From Brachionus koreanus (lineage: Eukaryota; Rotifera; Eurotatoria; Ploima; Brachionidae): a stretch of DNA of 64,000 bases. Shown here one piece after another: positions 23,640-34,200 of the stretch; within the stretch, counting starts at the first letter, position 1; each line of letters begins with the position of its first letter. The DNA lies in the NCBI GenBank assembly GCA_016987375.1, contig PJRA01000519.1, forward strand, positions 401,126-465,125. Direction: 5' to 3'. Made by a program: the position numbers and the translations under genes. The notes under the pieces were generated by a model. That model ran no database searches. It was not told the DNA's origin and saw only the letters and a program-made list of their open reading frames with translations.

Positions 23640-24250
23640 GGTCTAAACAGAGACTTAATTGGACGAATAGTGATTAGTTTAGAGTTATCTTCAGTGATGA
23701 GTCCAATTTTGAAGTCTTTAATCGTAAATCAAGCGTAAAAGTAAAAAGATTTAAAAATGAAAAGTTCCATCCTAAGTTCGGTATACAAAACGGTTGAAGT
23801 TCAGCTGGTATATGCGGATACATTTCTTACAAAGCCACTGGTATATGCAACATTTATACAGGAAGAATTAAACAATTTGTCTGGATCAACACCTTGGAAA
23901 ACAATCTTTTACCATCTGTTGAACTCCTATTTCAACCAAATGACCCTTTGATTTTTCGTAAAGATGGCGATTCGGTACATACTGCTCACTCAGTAAACGA
24001 CTGGTTCAAAGAGCAGAACATTGAGGTTCTATCAAAGAATGATTGTTCACCAAATCTCAATACATTCGAGAACTTATGGTCAAACATGGATGCCAAATTG
24101 GGAGACAATAAAATAACCTCAATTGAGCATTTAAAAGAGGTTTTGCTGAAAGAATAGTTAAAGATACCGTCTGAGTACGTATAAAATTCGATTGAATCAA
24201 TGCCAAAGACGGTTGCTTCAAGTATTAGGACAAGTTCGTAAACTCTCAAA
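23640..24250 (+). mobile_element. Tc1-family (DD34E) transposase pseudogene
   Basis: A single frame reads VIFSDESNFEVFNRKSS, then FRKDGDSVHTAHSVNDWF, then CSPNLNTFENLWSNM, then SIEHLKEVLLKE. The catalytic triad is still visible: the first Asp in SDES, the second in RKDG, and Glu in FENLW exactly 34 residues later, which defines Tc1 (DD34E). In-frame stops at about 23793, 24155 and 24181 make it a pseudogene. No clear terminal repeats were seen. Confidence 0.85.
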
Positions 24251-24527
24251 TTAGTTTATGTTATGCTTTCTTGTAACTTTTCTATTTTTCCTAGTCCCAT
24301 GGATTCTATTCAAAATTGAATAAATTAAATTAGAAAATTATTAAGAATGCAAATTTTTCGTTATTTGAATTTCAAAATATTTTAATTTTATTTTTAAAAT
24401 TTAAAAAAAATAATAAAGACAAAAATTTTATTTATTTTTATTTAAACATCTACCGAACCGAAAAATTGATTTTATTCTTAAATTTTTTTAACTACCAAAA
24501 TTTTTAAATTGATGAAAAAGAATAAAA

Positions 24528-24685
24528 TTAAAAGCCTTGTCTTTGCATTCCTTGATCACTTCTAACTTGTTCCTGTTGATCTACTGGTTGTTCAGTTGTC
24601 AATTCAGACATGACACTTTGTACCATTGGCAATTCAGTAGTTGTTTCGGATACTTGTTCTACTTGTCTTTTCAATTTTTTCCATT
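24528..24685 (-). pseudogene. secreted-peptide exon, orphan copy 2
   Basis: The sequence is 158 nt, the same length as exon 2 of copy 1 and nearly identical to it, including about 20 bp past the stop and the acceptor (CATAG). It encodes EWKKLKR, QVEQVSETTTELPMVQ and onward to MQRQGF. No signal-peptide exon is visible within the next several hundred bases upstream (rightward); that DNA is unrelated AT-rich sequence. It is therefore either a partial duplication or a terminal exon used by a distant first exon. Confidence 0.55.
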
Positions 24686-24859
24686 CTATGATTTTAAGAG
24701 AAATTTAGTTAGAATTCCACAAATTTTTATATTAGAATAACCCCAAAATAAAAATTTTTTTTTTATTATTCGAAACCAGTTTGATTAAAATGACAATAAA
24801 AATTAAAAAAAAATCTTTATTTTACTAATTTTTTGTCTTTTTCACATCTGTTTAGACAA

Positions 24860-25410
24860 TCCCAGTGACTGCTGTTCTACCGGATGACTTTAATGTTCGC
24901 TATCAGATACGGAAATTTTGTCACTTGTCTGTTGATATTCAAGTCCAAAGACCGAGTAACTGGCCAACCTGAGATATAATCTTTATCTCTCTAAAGTAAA
25001 GACAGTCATGGACTAACCTATAATAACTCTTTGTTTCCTTTTGCACAGGAAATCATTTAATCAATTGGTGATCATATCTCGAAAACCATATACATTGATT
25101 TAAAAAAGTAACAGTCTCTGTGAAACTCGATCAAAGGCTTCGAAAAATCACTGTATATAACATCGATTGAAGAGCCTGGGTTGAGAGTTGCTGTGACGAA
25201 ATCCAATTATTCTAATAGGGTTGGTCGAACAGAACTATTTTGACATGAAGCCTTGCTGCGTATACGATCTTTTATTAGACTCTAAAGAATCTTACAGAGC
25301 CATATTTTTATGGACACTGGGCGGTAATTACTCGTTGTAAGTTTGTTTCCTTTCTTGAATAAAGGCGTCACATTCTTCATTTTCCAAATTATTCTTGTGA
25401 AAGAGAAAGT
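24860..25410 (-). mobile_element. non-LTR retrotransposon reverse transcriptase fossil
   Basis: On the minus strand VTPLFKKGNKLTTSNYRPVS, SSIDVIYSDFSKAFDRVSQR and LNDFLCKRKQRVIIG are readable, in this order and separated by frame breaks. They are the hallmark blocks of LINE reverse transcriptases (PLFKKGN...NYRPVSL; VIY.DFSKAFD with a catalytic Asp; WL..FL..R.QRV). The YADD block is not recognisable. The 5' end abuts the truncated mariner element at about 25415. Confidence 0.8.
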
Positions 25411-25414
25411 CAAA

Positions 25415-26302
25415 ATAATACCGTTGGACTAACAAAACGTAATCAAGGTCTTCATTATACTCATGTATAAATGGGAGCAGTCGTTTATTCAAGCATTCGT
25501 CGATATAGATGCTCGAATTAATGGCAACCGACTTTCATAATCGAAAAAGAGGCTTAGAAATACCTCGATCAGATATTGCTATCCAAAGAAGCACCTTCTT
25601 TGTAAACTTCTCTTTTCCAGCAAACCGAACACTGTCCGGATTAGGAGACTTATCATTTGTGTAATATCCAGCATTTCCCGGCATGTTTTCGCCCGCCAAA
25701 GTAAAGTACTTTTCGTCGTCCAAAATAAGCGAACATGGTGAACGATATAGCATAATTGAAAGTTTTTTACTCAATTTCTTGGCTTTCTCATGCTGTACGG
25801 CGCTGTATTTTGGTGTTTTTTCACGTTTACGATATGAAATATCCATTTTTGTTAACTGCCTGCCAACTGTTGTCTGGTGGACATCAAATTTTCTTGCTAG
25901 ACGCCTTTGACTCACTCCAGTTCGGTTATTGGTCAATCTCTTAAGTTTTGTCTTCCTTGCAGCTGTCCAGGTAGTTGGACGACCAGTATTATTGTCTTAT
26001 TGTCCTTGATCGGGTCTCCAATTTGAATACGGTCGATCATATTATATATAGTGCTTCGAGCGATTCCTTGCTTAGTAAAGTGCGCTACAATCTCTGATTT
26101 TACCATTTGTGAAATCATATTTTTGACTGTTTTTCGAAAAGCCTCTCGTTCAGACACAGAAAGTCCCATTTAAAAAATTTTTTTTTGCAATATTATAGCT
26201 AATTTTTAGTAGTTTATGAATAAATATATATATGATCCCCTGATCATTTGATGATCGGGCAAGTTAACTCAACTTTTGTCCATTTACTTATGCATCACCC
26301 GT
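25415..26302 (-). mobile_element. mariner-like transposase pseudogene, truncated
   Basis: The N-terminal helix-turn-helix part is 25933-26169 (MGLSVSEREAFRKTVKNM and on). A shifted frame at 25535-25936 has GVSQRRLARKFDVHQTTVGR, a second HTH, and then the start of the catalytic domain: LILDDEKYFTLAG, MPGNAGYYTNDKS and LLWIAISDRGISKP. The end (INSSIY.DECLNKRLLPFI) is readable to about 25420 and then stops at the LINE fragment, so the second and third catalytic residues are gone. The likely terminal repeat lies near 26256-26302 (contains GCATAAGTAAATGGAC on the minus strand). There are at least two frameshifts. Confidence 0.78.
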
Positions 26303-26394
26303 TACAATATTCTGAACAATACCAAATACCATTAAATGTGAATGTGTTTCACAATTCAGGCATTTAAAAGACTTTTTACAAAAAATACAATAAA

Positions 26395-26590
26395 AGTTTT
26401 TCGATTTGAGTTATAACCATCGGTTTGTCAATTAATAAATCTGGACTTATAACTGAAGCGCGATACTCTGGTAAAACCAAAACATTAATTAAATCTTTTA
26501 AAAATAAAAACTCAAAAAAGCTTAACTTAAAAGAATAAAATTTACCAATTTGATTTGACTAGCTTCATCGGTCTCAATCGACTTATTCAT
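26395..26590 (-). pseudogene. unrecognised coding-like remnant
   Basis: From ATG at 26590 the frame reads MNKSIETDEASQIKLVNF and on to LLS*. One frame over, KDLINVLVLPEYRASVISPD, then LLIDKPMVITQIEKLL is open, and a third frame continues as CKKSFKCLNCETHSH. Amino-acid composition changes frame smoothly, as in a gene broken by frameshifts, and I found no splice sites that repair it. No family is recognised. Confidence 0.3.
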
Positions 26591-26875
26591 TTTTTATTTA
26601 ATTTTTTTTGAAGAAAATTTTAGAAAGATGAGATTCCTATAAATTAAAAAGCAACAAATTAAAACAAAAATTTAAGTTTAAGTCAAAGCATCAAGTTTTT
26701 AAAAATTGTTCAAAAAGTAAAATAAATTTTTTCCAGAATTAATTTGTTTTTTAAATTCCTTTCATCTTTCATTCGTTTTTTTATATTCAAAGCTTTCATC
26801 AAATGATTCCTCACTATATTTAAAACTCTCGTTTTTATCAGTCTCTACATTAATTCCCAATTGTACAGAAATTGA

Positions 26876-27475
26876 TTAACAGTTCTTCAGCATTCGATGA
26901 TGAAACTTAATTTTGATGTATATTTGGATGCCAAAAACGATTTGATACGTTTTTTCATGCAAGTTTTTGTTAAATCGCTCGAAAGTGAGGCCAAAGAAAA
27001 GAATAGCTTTGTATTTAATACGTTTATTTCGGCTTAAACAAAAGCGTTCATAAATTAGCGTTTCCCAAAATCCCTTTCTTTCTACAATCCAACCCCAATT
27101 TATATCGAGAATTATATAACTATTCGTACCACGCCGCGTTACTGTCATATGCTGGTAGCGTGACCGATCACATGCAGAATAAAATAAAGTCATGTCATAA
27201 ATAACTTGACGCTCACAATATACTTGATAGATAAATAAGCATCTGTGGTGGACATCACAACCTTCCCTCTCTTTAAACAGAAATTATTGACCACCAATTA
27301 AAAACCGTAGCAATATCAACATTAAAGGGATCAAATTACTAGGTAGCTCTTTAAGAAGAGGGAATTGGCTGCTGGAACTGTGGATACGGTAAGAACAGCA
27401 AAGCCACCTTCGAGTTAATTTGATTAAAAGTAATATTTTTTTTAAAGTTGTTTTTATAATTATTTTTTCAATCAT
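26876..27475 (-). other. unrecognised higher-GC patch with an open frame
   Basis: The minus-strand frame 26876-27193 (105 aa) extends open to about 27260, with a Cys/His-rich start (CDVHHRC...) followed by CDRSRYQHMTVTRRGTNSY. The base composition is less AT-rich than around it, as in transposon or former gene DNA. I cannot place it in a family and see neither a start nor splice partners. Confidence 0.3.
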
Positions 27476-29020
27476 GTTATTTGAAGAAGCTTAGAACTGT
27501 TGAAGCGTTGTGGATAATTAGGAGTCAATCGTCAAGTCATTTCGTCAAAAGTGACACAAGGAAATAACTAAATAAACGTATTTTTAAAAATTTATTAAAT
27601 TTATTTTTTTTAAGTTTTAAATTTTTTAAGATCCCGAAGCCGCTGAATACAAAGACGAAAAAAATAATTAAAATTCTATTCCAAAAGCAGCAATTTATTT
27701 TTAAATTATTTATTTTTTAAGTTAATTTTATGATTTTTTCATTTGTTTCAATAAAGTTAGGAAAAAAAGAACTATTTTTCCAAAAAAAAATTCTTCAGAA
27801 ATAATTAGAAATTCTTAATTAGATCTCAATCAAGATTAGCCTTAGAATATGATTTTAACTTGATTAATCTTAATAATTCTTGACTACATTTGTGTAAGCT
27901 TTTTCAAAAAAATCCTTAACAGGATATTTTAAGATCCTAAAAAGACTAAAGATTTTTTTGGATAATTTGTTAGGATTCTATACCGTCCTGGACAGTTTCC
28001 AGTTAGGAATCCTGACAGGATCATAATTAGGATCTGAGTGGGAATTGGTTTCTGGGCTTTCACTTTGAACTTTTTAAATAAAAATATTTTTTTAAATTTA
28101 ACCAAAAATTTAAAAATAAATAAAGATAATTGATATAAAAAAAAATCAATTAATTTTTGAGAAGAAAATAAATTTTAGATTTTATAAAAAAAATTTCTTA
28201 TCTTTAAAAATACAAAATTAACAAAATTTAAAAAAATGAATAAGAAAAATGTGGAATAATAGAAAAGTCATTTTTAAAAAACAAGTTTAATAAAGTGATT
28301 TTATTATATTTTTCTTTAACATCTTAATTTTAGCTAAAAGTTTAAACAAATAGATTATCTAAACGTTTTATTGAGAAGTAAAAATAATTATTTTTTTGAG
28401 AAAAAATCTAATTGTAATATAGAAATGTATTAATGTTTTTTAAGAGGACCCTGTAAAAATAAACTTTAACATGAGCTCATAATATTTCCAAAGTCTAGTA
28501 AGACTTTAACTTTTGACCAACTCTGATACTAAAATATATGTTAAAATTTGTTATTTTTAAATTCTAAAAAACTGGAGGTCAGTGTTTAAATTTAGCCCTT
28601 TTCCTAGGTAAAATAAAAAATTTAATTTTATTTTTTATATCAATAAAAACAATGATAAAATTAAACCTAATTAATTTTTTTGGTCTAATCAAAAGCCAAA
28701 TAATGGCTAGCTTTAAATTTTAAATTTTTTTACTGTACAAATTTGAAAAATAATTGATAAGAAAATTCTAAATCTTAAAGGATTAAAATTTAGATATCTT
28801 GAAACTTTTAAAATAAAGTATTTTTTTTTATCTTTCGATCTAAAATTTTGTCGAATATGAAAATCTCTTCTAAATGTGAGCAAAATATGCATTTAGAGCA
28901 ATCCTTAATCAAAAAGTCATTATCTGTTAAAAAAATCTACAATATGTTCATTTTATAAAACTTTCTTTTTGAATAAATTTTTCCAAATTAAAAAAAAAAA
29001 ATAACCCAAAGTCGATAGCA
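27476..29020. other. intergenic, nothing recognised
   Basis: AT-rich sequence leading into the phosphatase. A short plus-strand exon-like piece near 27632 (DPEAAEYKDEK) follows a good acceptor but has no partner. Confidence 0.4.
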
Positions 29021-29836
29021 ATGGAATCTAAATTTGCTATATTCGATTTTGACGCCACAATTATAAACGATAATAGCGATAGTTACATCAATGAATTACT
29101 AATAGAAAAACATCACGCTAGACGTGAACGCCAAGGTAGAGATCATGACAAGTTAAGCGCTGTTGACCTCAGAAGATTCATATTGCCTTATTCGATTGAA
29201 GAACTCTATCCAGTGTACAATTGGCCAACTAGAATGAATGCCGCCTTTAGATACATGGCCGAGGATCTTGACTGCAACACAAATGAAATTTTGGACAAAA
29301 TAAAAGAGATCAAAATAAGTGACTCAATGAAAAAGTTGATAAATTATTTGGCCGAGGATGACTATCAATTGCTTATTGTTTCTGATGCAAATAAACTTTT
29401 CATCGAGCTTATTTTGAATGAAAATGGACTGCTAGATTTGTTTGCGGGTCGAATATTTTCCAATGAAGCATTTATAGCTGAGAATGGGCTCATTAAGGTA
29501 CGTCCGTTTTATCTAGATCATAAAAAAGACAAATTACCCTACAAGTGTGTCTACTGCTGTGAAGACTGTGGACAACCGTCTATTTGTAAAAGAGAAATAG
29601 TCAGAGATCTGCTAGAGAACACTGCCAATAAGAGAATAATTTATGTTGGTGATGGAAGAAATGATTTTTGTCCTGCTCTTGATTTACAAGAAAACGATTT
29701 TTATTTTGTTAGACGAGGATTTAATTTAGAAAAATATTTAGATGATGAAAATCTTTTAGGAAAAATTAAAGCTAATGTAAAATTTTGGACTAGTGGCAAT
29801 GAAATCTTAAATCAAATAAAATCTAAAGAAAATTAA
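29021..29836 (+). CDS. PHOSPHO-family HAD phosphatase, divergent paralogue
   Basis: Intronless, 271 aa. It has the same architecture as the protein at 15305-16066. Motif I is DFDAT (D9 and D11; the usual Asn is Ala). Motif II is SDAN at 121-124. Motif III Lys is likely K190 after the Cys-rich patch CVYCCEDCGQPSICK. Motif IV is GDGRND at 210-215. All catalytic residues are kept, so it should be an active phosphoester hydrolase. Compared with the first copy it has an insertion of about 15 charged residues after residue 30 (HHARRERQGRDHDKLS). DFDNT to DFDAT is a change in the active-site loop and may alter substrate choice. Substrate unknown. Confidence 0.85.
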   Translation: MESKFAIFDFDATIINDNSDSYINELLIEKHHARRERQGRDHDKLSAVDLRRFILPYSIEELYPVYNWPTRMNAAFRYMAEDLDCNTNEILDKIKEIKISDSMKKLINYLAEDDYQLLIVSDANKLFIELILNENGLLDLFAGRIFSNEAFIAENGLIKVRPFYLDHKKDKLPYKCVYCCEDCGQPSICKREIVRDLLENTANKRIIYVGDGRNDFCPALDLQENDFYFVRRGFNLEKYLDDENLLGKIKANVKFWTSGNEILNQIKSKEN

Positions 29837-30619
29837 TAAACTGTTTTTTTGAATATTAGTGAAATACGAACCTGTTGTTTTAAAATAAAAAATGGATCAA
29901 TACTTTTTCGTAAAAATAAAAAATAATTTCAAATAAAGATTAAAATAATTTAATTGTTTAAAATTATTTTATGGAAATATTTCTATTTAAGCTCTGCTTT
30001 GAATAAATTTTGGAATATTGCTTTTTTAGCTATTTAAAAGTGGTCATGAAGGAATATATTAATTGAGAAGTAAGATGTTTTCTGATACATTTGAGAAGCC
30101 AAGATAATAATAATGGAGTCATTTTACAGAACGTGAATTTGAAAATTTTGAAAGAAAAATAAATAATTCAATTCGAAAAAGAATACGAGGTATGCAATTA
30201 ATATGTTATAAAGAAAATTAATGCAGCTTTTAAAAACTAACTTTTTATTTTTAAAATGAGTAAAAACAAAAAACCAAATATGATAAAGCTAGCTAAAAAA
30301 TAAATTTATTGGGCTTATTGAATCAAATTCCAAAAAAATATTTAAAAAAGTAAAGATGATCTTGACTTCAAATCTAATTAACATTATTAGACGTCAAATT
30401 GATTAAAATAATTATAAATGTTAGTAAAAGATGTAAAACTATTTAATTATTTGATTTGAAAATATGATTATTAAATTGATTTAATAAGAAATAATTTTAA
30501 TTTAATTCAAAAAAATAATAAATTGCAAAAATTTTATTCAAAATAACTAAATCTGTTCAAAATTCAAATTGAATTTTATTATTCATATTTTTTTTAGTAA
30601 CAAAGACTCCAAAAATCTA
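29837..30619. other. spacer, nothing recognised
   Basis: AT-rich sequence between a plus-strand gene end and the minus-strand peptide exon. It should contain both polyadenylation regions. Confidence 0.4.
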
Positions 30620-30831
30620 TCAAAAAACGAAATTTTTAATTGAAGATAAAAAATTAGTAATGAAACCTTCTCTTTGTATTCCTTGATCACTTCTAACTTG
30701 TTCTTGTTGATCCACTGGCTGCTCAGTTGTCAATTCAGACATGACACTTTGTACCATTGGCAATTCAGTTGTTGTTTCGGATACTTGTTCTACTTGTCTT
30801 TTCAAATCTTTTGATTGTTTATCCCATCTAC
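30620..30831 (-). CDS. secreted-peptide exon, copy 3 (candidate alternative last exon)
   Basis: The exon follows a strong acceptor (TTTCTTTTTTTAG) and reads GRWDKQSKDLKR, then the conserved QVEQVSETTTELPMVQ block, up to DQGIQREGF. Instead of stopping there as copy 1 does, it continues with about 15 hydrophobic/aromatic residues (ITNFLSSIKNFVF*). It has no signal exon of its own. Its phase (needs one base) matches exon 1 of copy 4 at 31217-31283, which would give G + GT = Gly. I therefore model it as an alternative 3' exon of the copy 4 gene. Confidence 0.5.
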
Positions 30832-30870
30832 CTAAAAAAAGAAATTTCTTTCACATCTAAATTAAAATTA

Positions 30871-31012
30871 ACGTAATTTTCCGAATTTAGTGACATGTCT
30901 TTAAAATAGAGTACTCTATTTTAGTGACACTCTGTTATAACATGTAAATGATTCTTTTGTGACATGTCATTAAATATTTTAGTGACATGTCACTAAATTC
31001 GGATGATTACGT
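30871..31012. mobile_element. 142-bp MITE with TA target duplication
   Basis: The terminal inverted repeats begin ACGTAAT and share CGAATTTAGTGACATGTC (left) with its complement at the right end; a few bases near the tips differ. The element is flanked by TA on both sides, the Tc1/mariner pattern. Subterminal AGTGACATGT motifs repeat several times. It sits between peptide exons 3 and 4, and its right tip contributes the first base of the triplet that reads as the copy 4 stop codon. A diverged relative lies at about 53155-53215. Confidence 0.72.
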
Positions 31013-31283
31013 TAATTGAAATTACGTTTTCTTTGTATTCCTTGATCACTTCTAACTTGTTCTTGTTGATCCACTGGCTGCTCAGTTGTCAATTCAGACA
31101 TGACACTTTGTACCATTGGCAATTCAGTTGTTGTTTCGGATACTTGTTCTACTTGTCTTTTCAAATCTTTAAATTTAAATTTATCTTTAATTCCGAATTT
31201 TTATCTCAAATGATACCATTAGCAGAAACATTTGACATTAAAAATGCATTAATAAGGATAACAACCAAGGATAGGTGATTCAT
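31012..31283 (-). CDS. secreted peptide precursor, copy 4
   Basis: Exon 1 is 31217-31283, a signal peptide (MNHLSLVVILINAFLMSNVS then AN) of exactly the same length and phase as exon 1 of copy 1. Exon 2 is 31012-31166, after a 50-bp intron (GTATCA...TTTAAAG). It begins DLKR and continues with the conserved QVEQVSETTTELPMVQ block to DQGIQ, then ends RKRNFN*, about 73 aa in all. The stop codon lies across the junction with the MITE, so the original tail was probably replaced when the MITE inserted. The acceptor is weaker than that of copy 3, so the signal exon may splice to either one. Function unknown. Confidence 0.58.
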
Positions 31284-34200
31284 TTTTTATCTTGAAAAAC
31301 TGTTTTTCTAGAATTTTTTGGTTTATTACTGAAAACTGAGATTCTTTTTATATCACATTTTAAGCCAAGTTTTTTGTTAGAATGAGTTAATTTTCAGTTC
31401 GACTGAAAAATTTTTTCTCAATGATGACACCAATTTTGAAATTTTTGTCTAAAATAAATTAGCCTTTAGAGGAATGAAGTAAATTTGTTATGCAATAGAA
31501 AGAATAATTTTGTCTTGATTTAACCTAGATTAGTAATATTTGGTCTTTTTAGTTCATGTTGGAAAATATGACTCTGGCCTAATCTTTTCCTCACTGATCT
31601 TAAAAGCCTCGAGTTGAATATCTTCGGCTCTTTAATCTTATTAAAATCTTTGCAAGAGCCCGAAAACATGATCATTTCTTGCTATTTGTTTGCCTATATT
31701 TATGTAAATTGATCACCAAATTGTCATTATTATTATCTAAAAGGGGTTAATTACAATCTTGAGCCTAATCTCTAGATAAATACAAAATTTCTTTAAGTCG
31801 TTTAAATCTTTATTTATTTAAATTTTCTCTTTTTTTGCTATTATTTCTTTTGCTCGCTTTCTCTCTCTTTTGGTTTTCTATGTTTTTGTTTAGAGATTTT
31901 TTCAAATAAACAAACAATAAGATGAGATAAAGAGATATGATAGGAGATTGAGCGATAGATGATGCTTTAATGGGGATTTTAAGTTTGTACACAAACTCTT
32001 GTGGATGCACCCAAATTGACCTTGTCAATTCAGCCATCTCATGCCTATGTTTTCTAATTAAAATTGTTCACAACATATTCTCCTAATGTTTGTACACAAT
32101 TTTGATCAAGTTATTTTTCGCTCAAATTGTATGGCATTATTTTGTTTTCTACCATTTTTAAACATATACAATTTGAAACAAGACAGAAAAATGAGCTGGT
32201 TACATCACAGAATAATTTAAATTTTTGATTCAAAGAACAATTTACATTTCAGCTTTATTTAAAAAAAAAAACTTTTTTCCATTTTTTTGTATGCTGCTTT
32301 CTCCTATTTCAGAATACCCGTTTATTTTTTTCCTTAAGCTCACTTTTTCATAAACAATTATGAGAAAAAAAAGAGCCGGTTTATTTTCGAATTCAAATAA
32401 TCAAAATAAAGAAAAAAACAAAAAGGTAAAATTCTAATTTAAATTTGTTTAAAATAAATAATTTTTTTTCATTAAGTAATAATTTAAAGCAATTTTAGAA
32501 AATTTCCTGGGTTTTAAAATCAGATTTATCATTGGTAGTTTTTTTTCTAATCTAAACAGATTAATAAACCAAATACAAAAAGTAAATTAGCCTTTTAATT
32601 ATTTTTCGTCTTATTTTTTTTCAAAATAATAAAAATAGTAAAGTAAAAAAAATTTAATTTTTCTTGAGGCACTTTTCTCAAGGGCTGAATTAAACCTTCA
32701 TCTGATAATTACTCTCAATTTCAGTAATATTACTTATTTTGATTTCTTAATAAATTAATTTAGAGCTTTTATTTGTTTTTCGGGCTTTTTTGTTTATTAG
32801 TGTTTCATTTCCAAGCGACCATAGAGTTTGTACTAATGTTTTATCGGGAATAACTTGATTGCTAAGGTCAAGCGCTTAAATTTAGTATTATCACATTTTT
32901 AAAATAATCCATTTTTATTATAAAATATTAATCTATCGATAATTAGTTTGATTGTTGACGAGAATAAAGTTTACTCGGGGATTAAATTAATTTATATTAT
33001 GACATTTTTTTTTTACTTTAAAATTAGTAAGAAAATGTTTTATTTGGGATTAAGATATTGATAAATTTTTCAGACTATACTAATTTTATTAATTAAGAAA
33101 GCATCTAGCCAAATTGAAAATTAAAGCTAAATAAATTATTTGAATTTATTTTAAAAAAATTTTTTTGTATCAATTTATTCATTATTATTTTCTTTTTTAA
33201 TATTAGATTTAGATTTTTTAAGACTTTTCGAAGTTTTTTTCAAAATTTTTACCTAATTTCTAATTTAATTCAAATATTCAATGATATATATCTTTAAAAT
33301 CTTAGGATTTCAATTTTTTTTTTGTATTTAGGTAATATTTTTTTGAAATTCTTCTTTATATGATTTGAATTTCAAATTTAAAAATTATTCAAAAATTGCC
33401 TAATTTCTAAGACAAAAATTTTATTATGAGGTTAATTTTATATTATTTTTATTTTTGTACTTGATAAATCTAGCTAAAAGGTTGAACAAAGATTTAAGAT
33501 TTATGACATTGTAAAGTAATTGTTTTATTTTAAGGCTTCTTTAGTTCACTTGAGACTTGAATACTTAAGAATAAAAAAATTTTAAGAAGCCGTGCATTAG
33601 GCCTTTTTGTATGAATTTTTTTCTAGATTTTTACGATGAACTATGGTTTATTTTTTAAACTTAAAATATAAGTTTGTGAATAAAACTAAGAAAATAAATT
33701 TACAAAATTATTTAATTGATTCTTGGTATTAGCTATTTAAAAAATAAAAATGACCTTTCGAGTAAAAAGTTAACTTAAAATATTGATTCCTTAATGAATT
33801 CAAGAAAGTTTTTTTTAGATATAAAAGATCATTTTATTTTCTATATAATGTTAATAAAAATATATTGTTAATTTATTAATATTTTCTTTTAGACTAAAAA
33901 AAATTAGATTTTTTATTTTTCAAGTAAAAAGATATCGGGAAATTAAAAATAATTTTTGTAATTTTTTAAATTCATGTTAAAAAAATATAAAATTGTTAAT
34001 GGTCAGTTTTAAATTATTTTTTAGTCAGTGTTTTTAAATTTATTCATTAGATTTAACTTTTGAAAAATTTGAAATTTGAAAGTTATTTTTATTTTATTTT
34101 TTTTATTTCTTTATCTAACATATGACTGAAAAACACCAACATTTAATGTGATATAGAGTTAAATTATTTTTCTAAAAAAATAACTCTCATAGCAGTCGAT

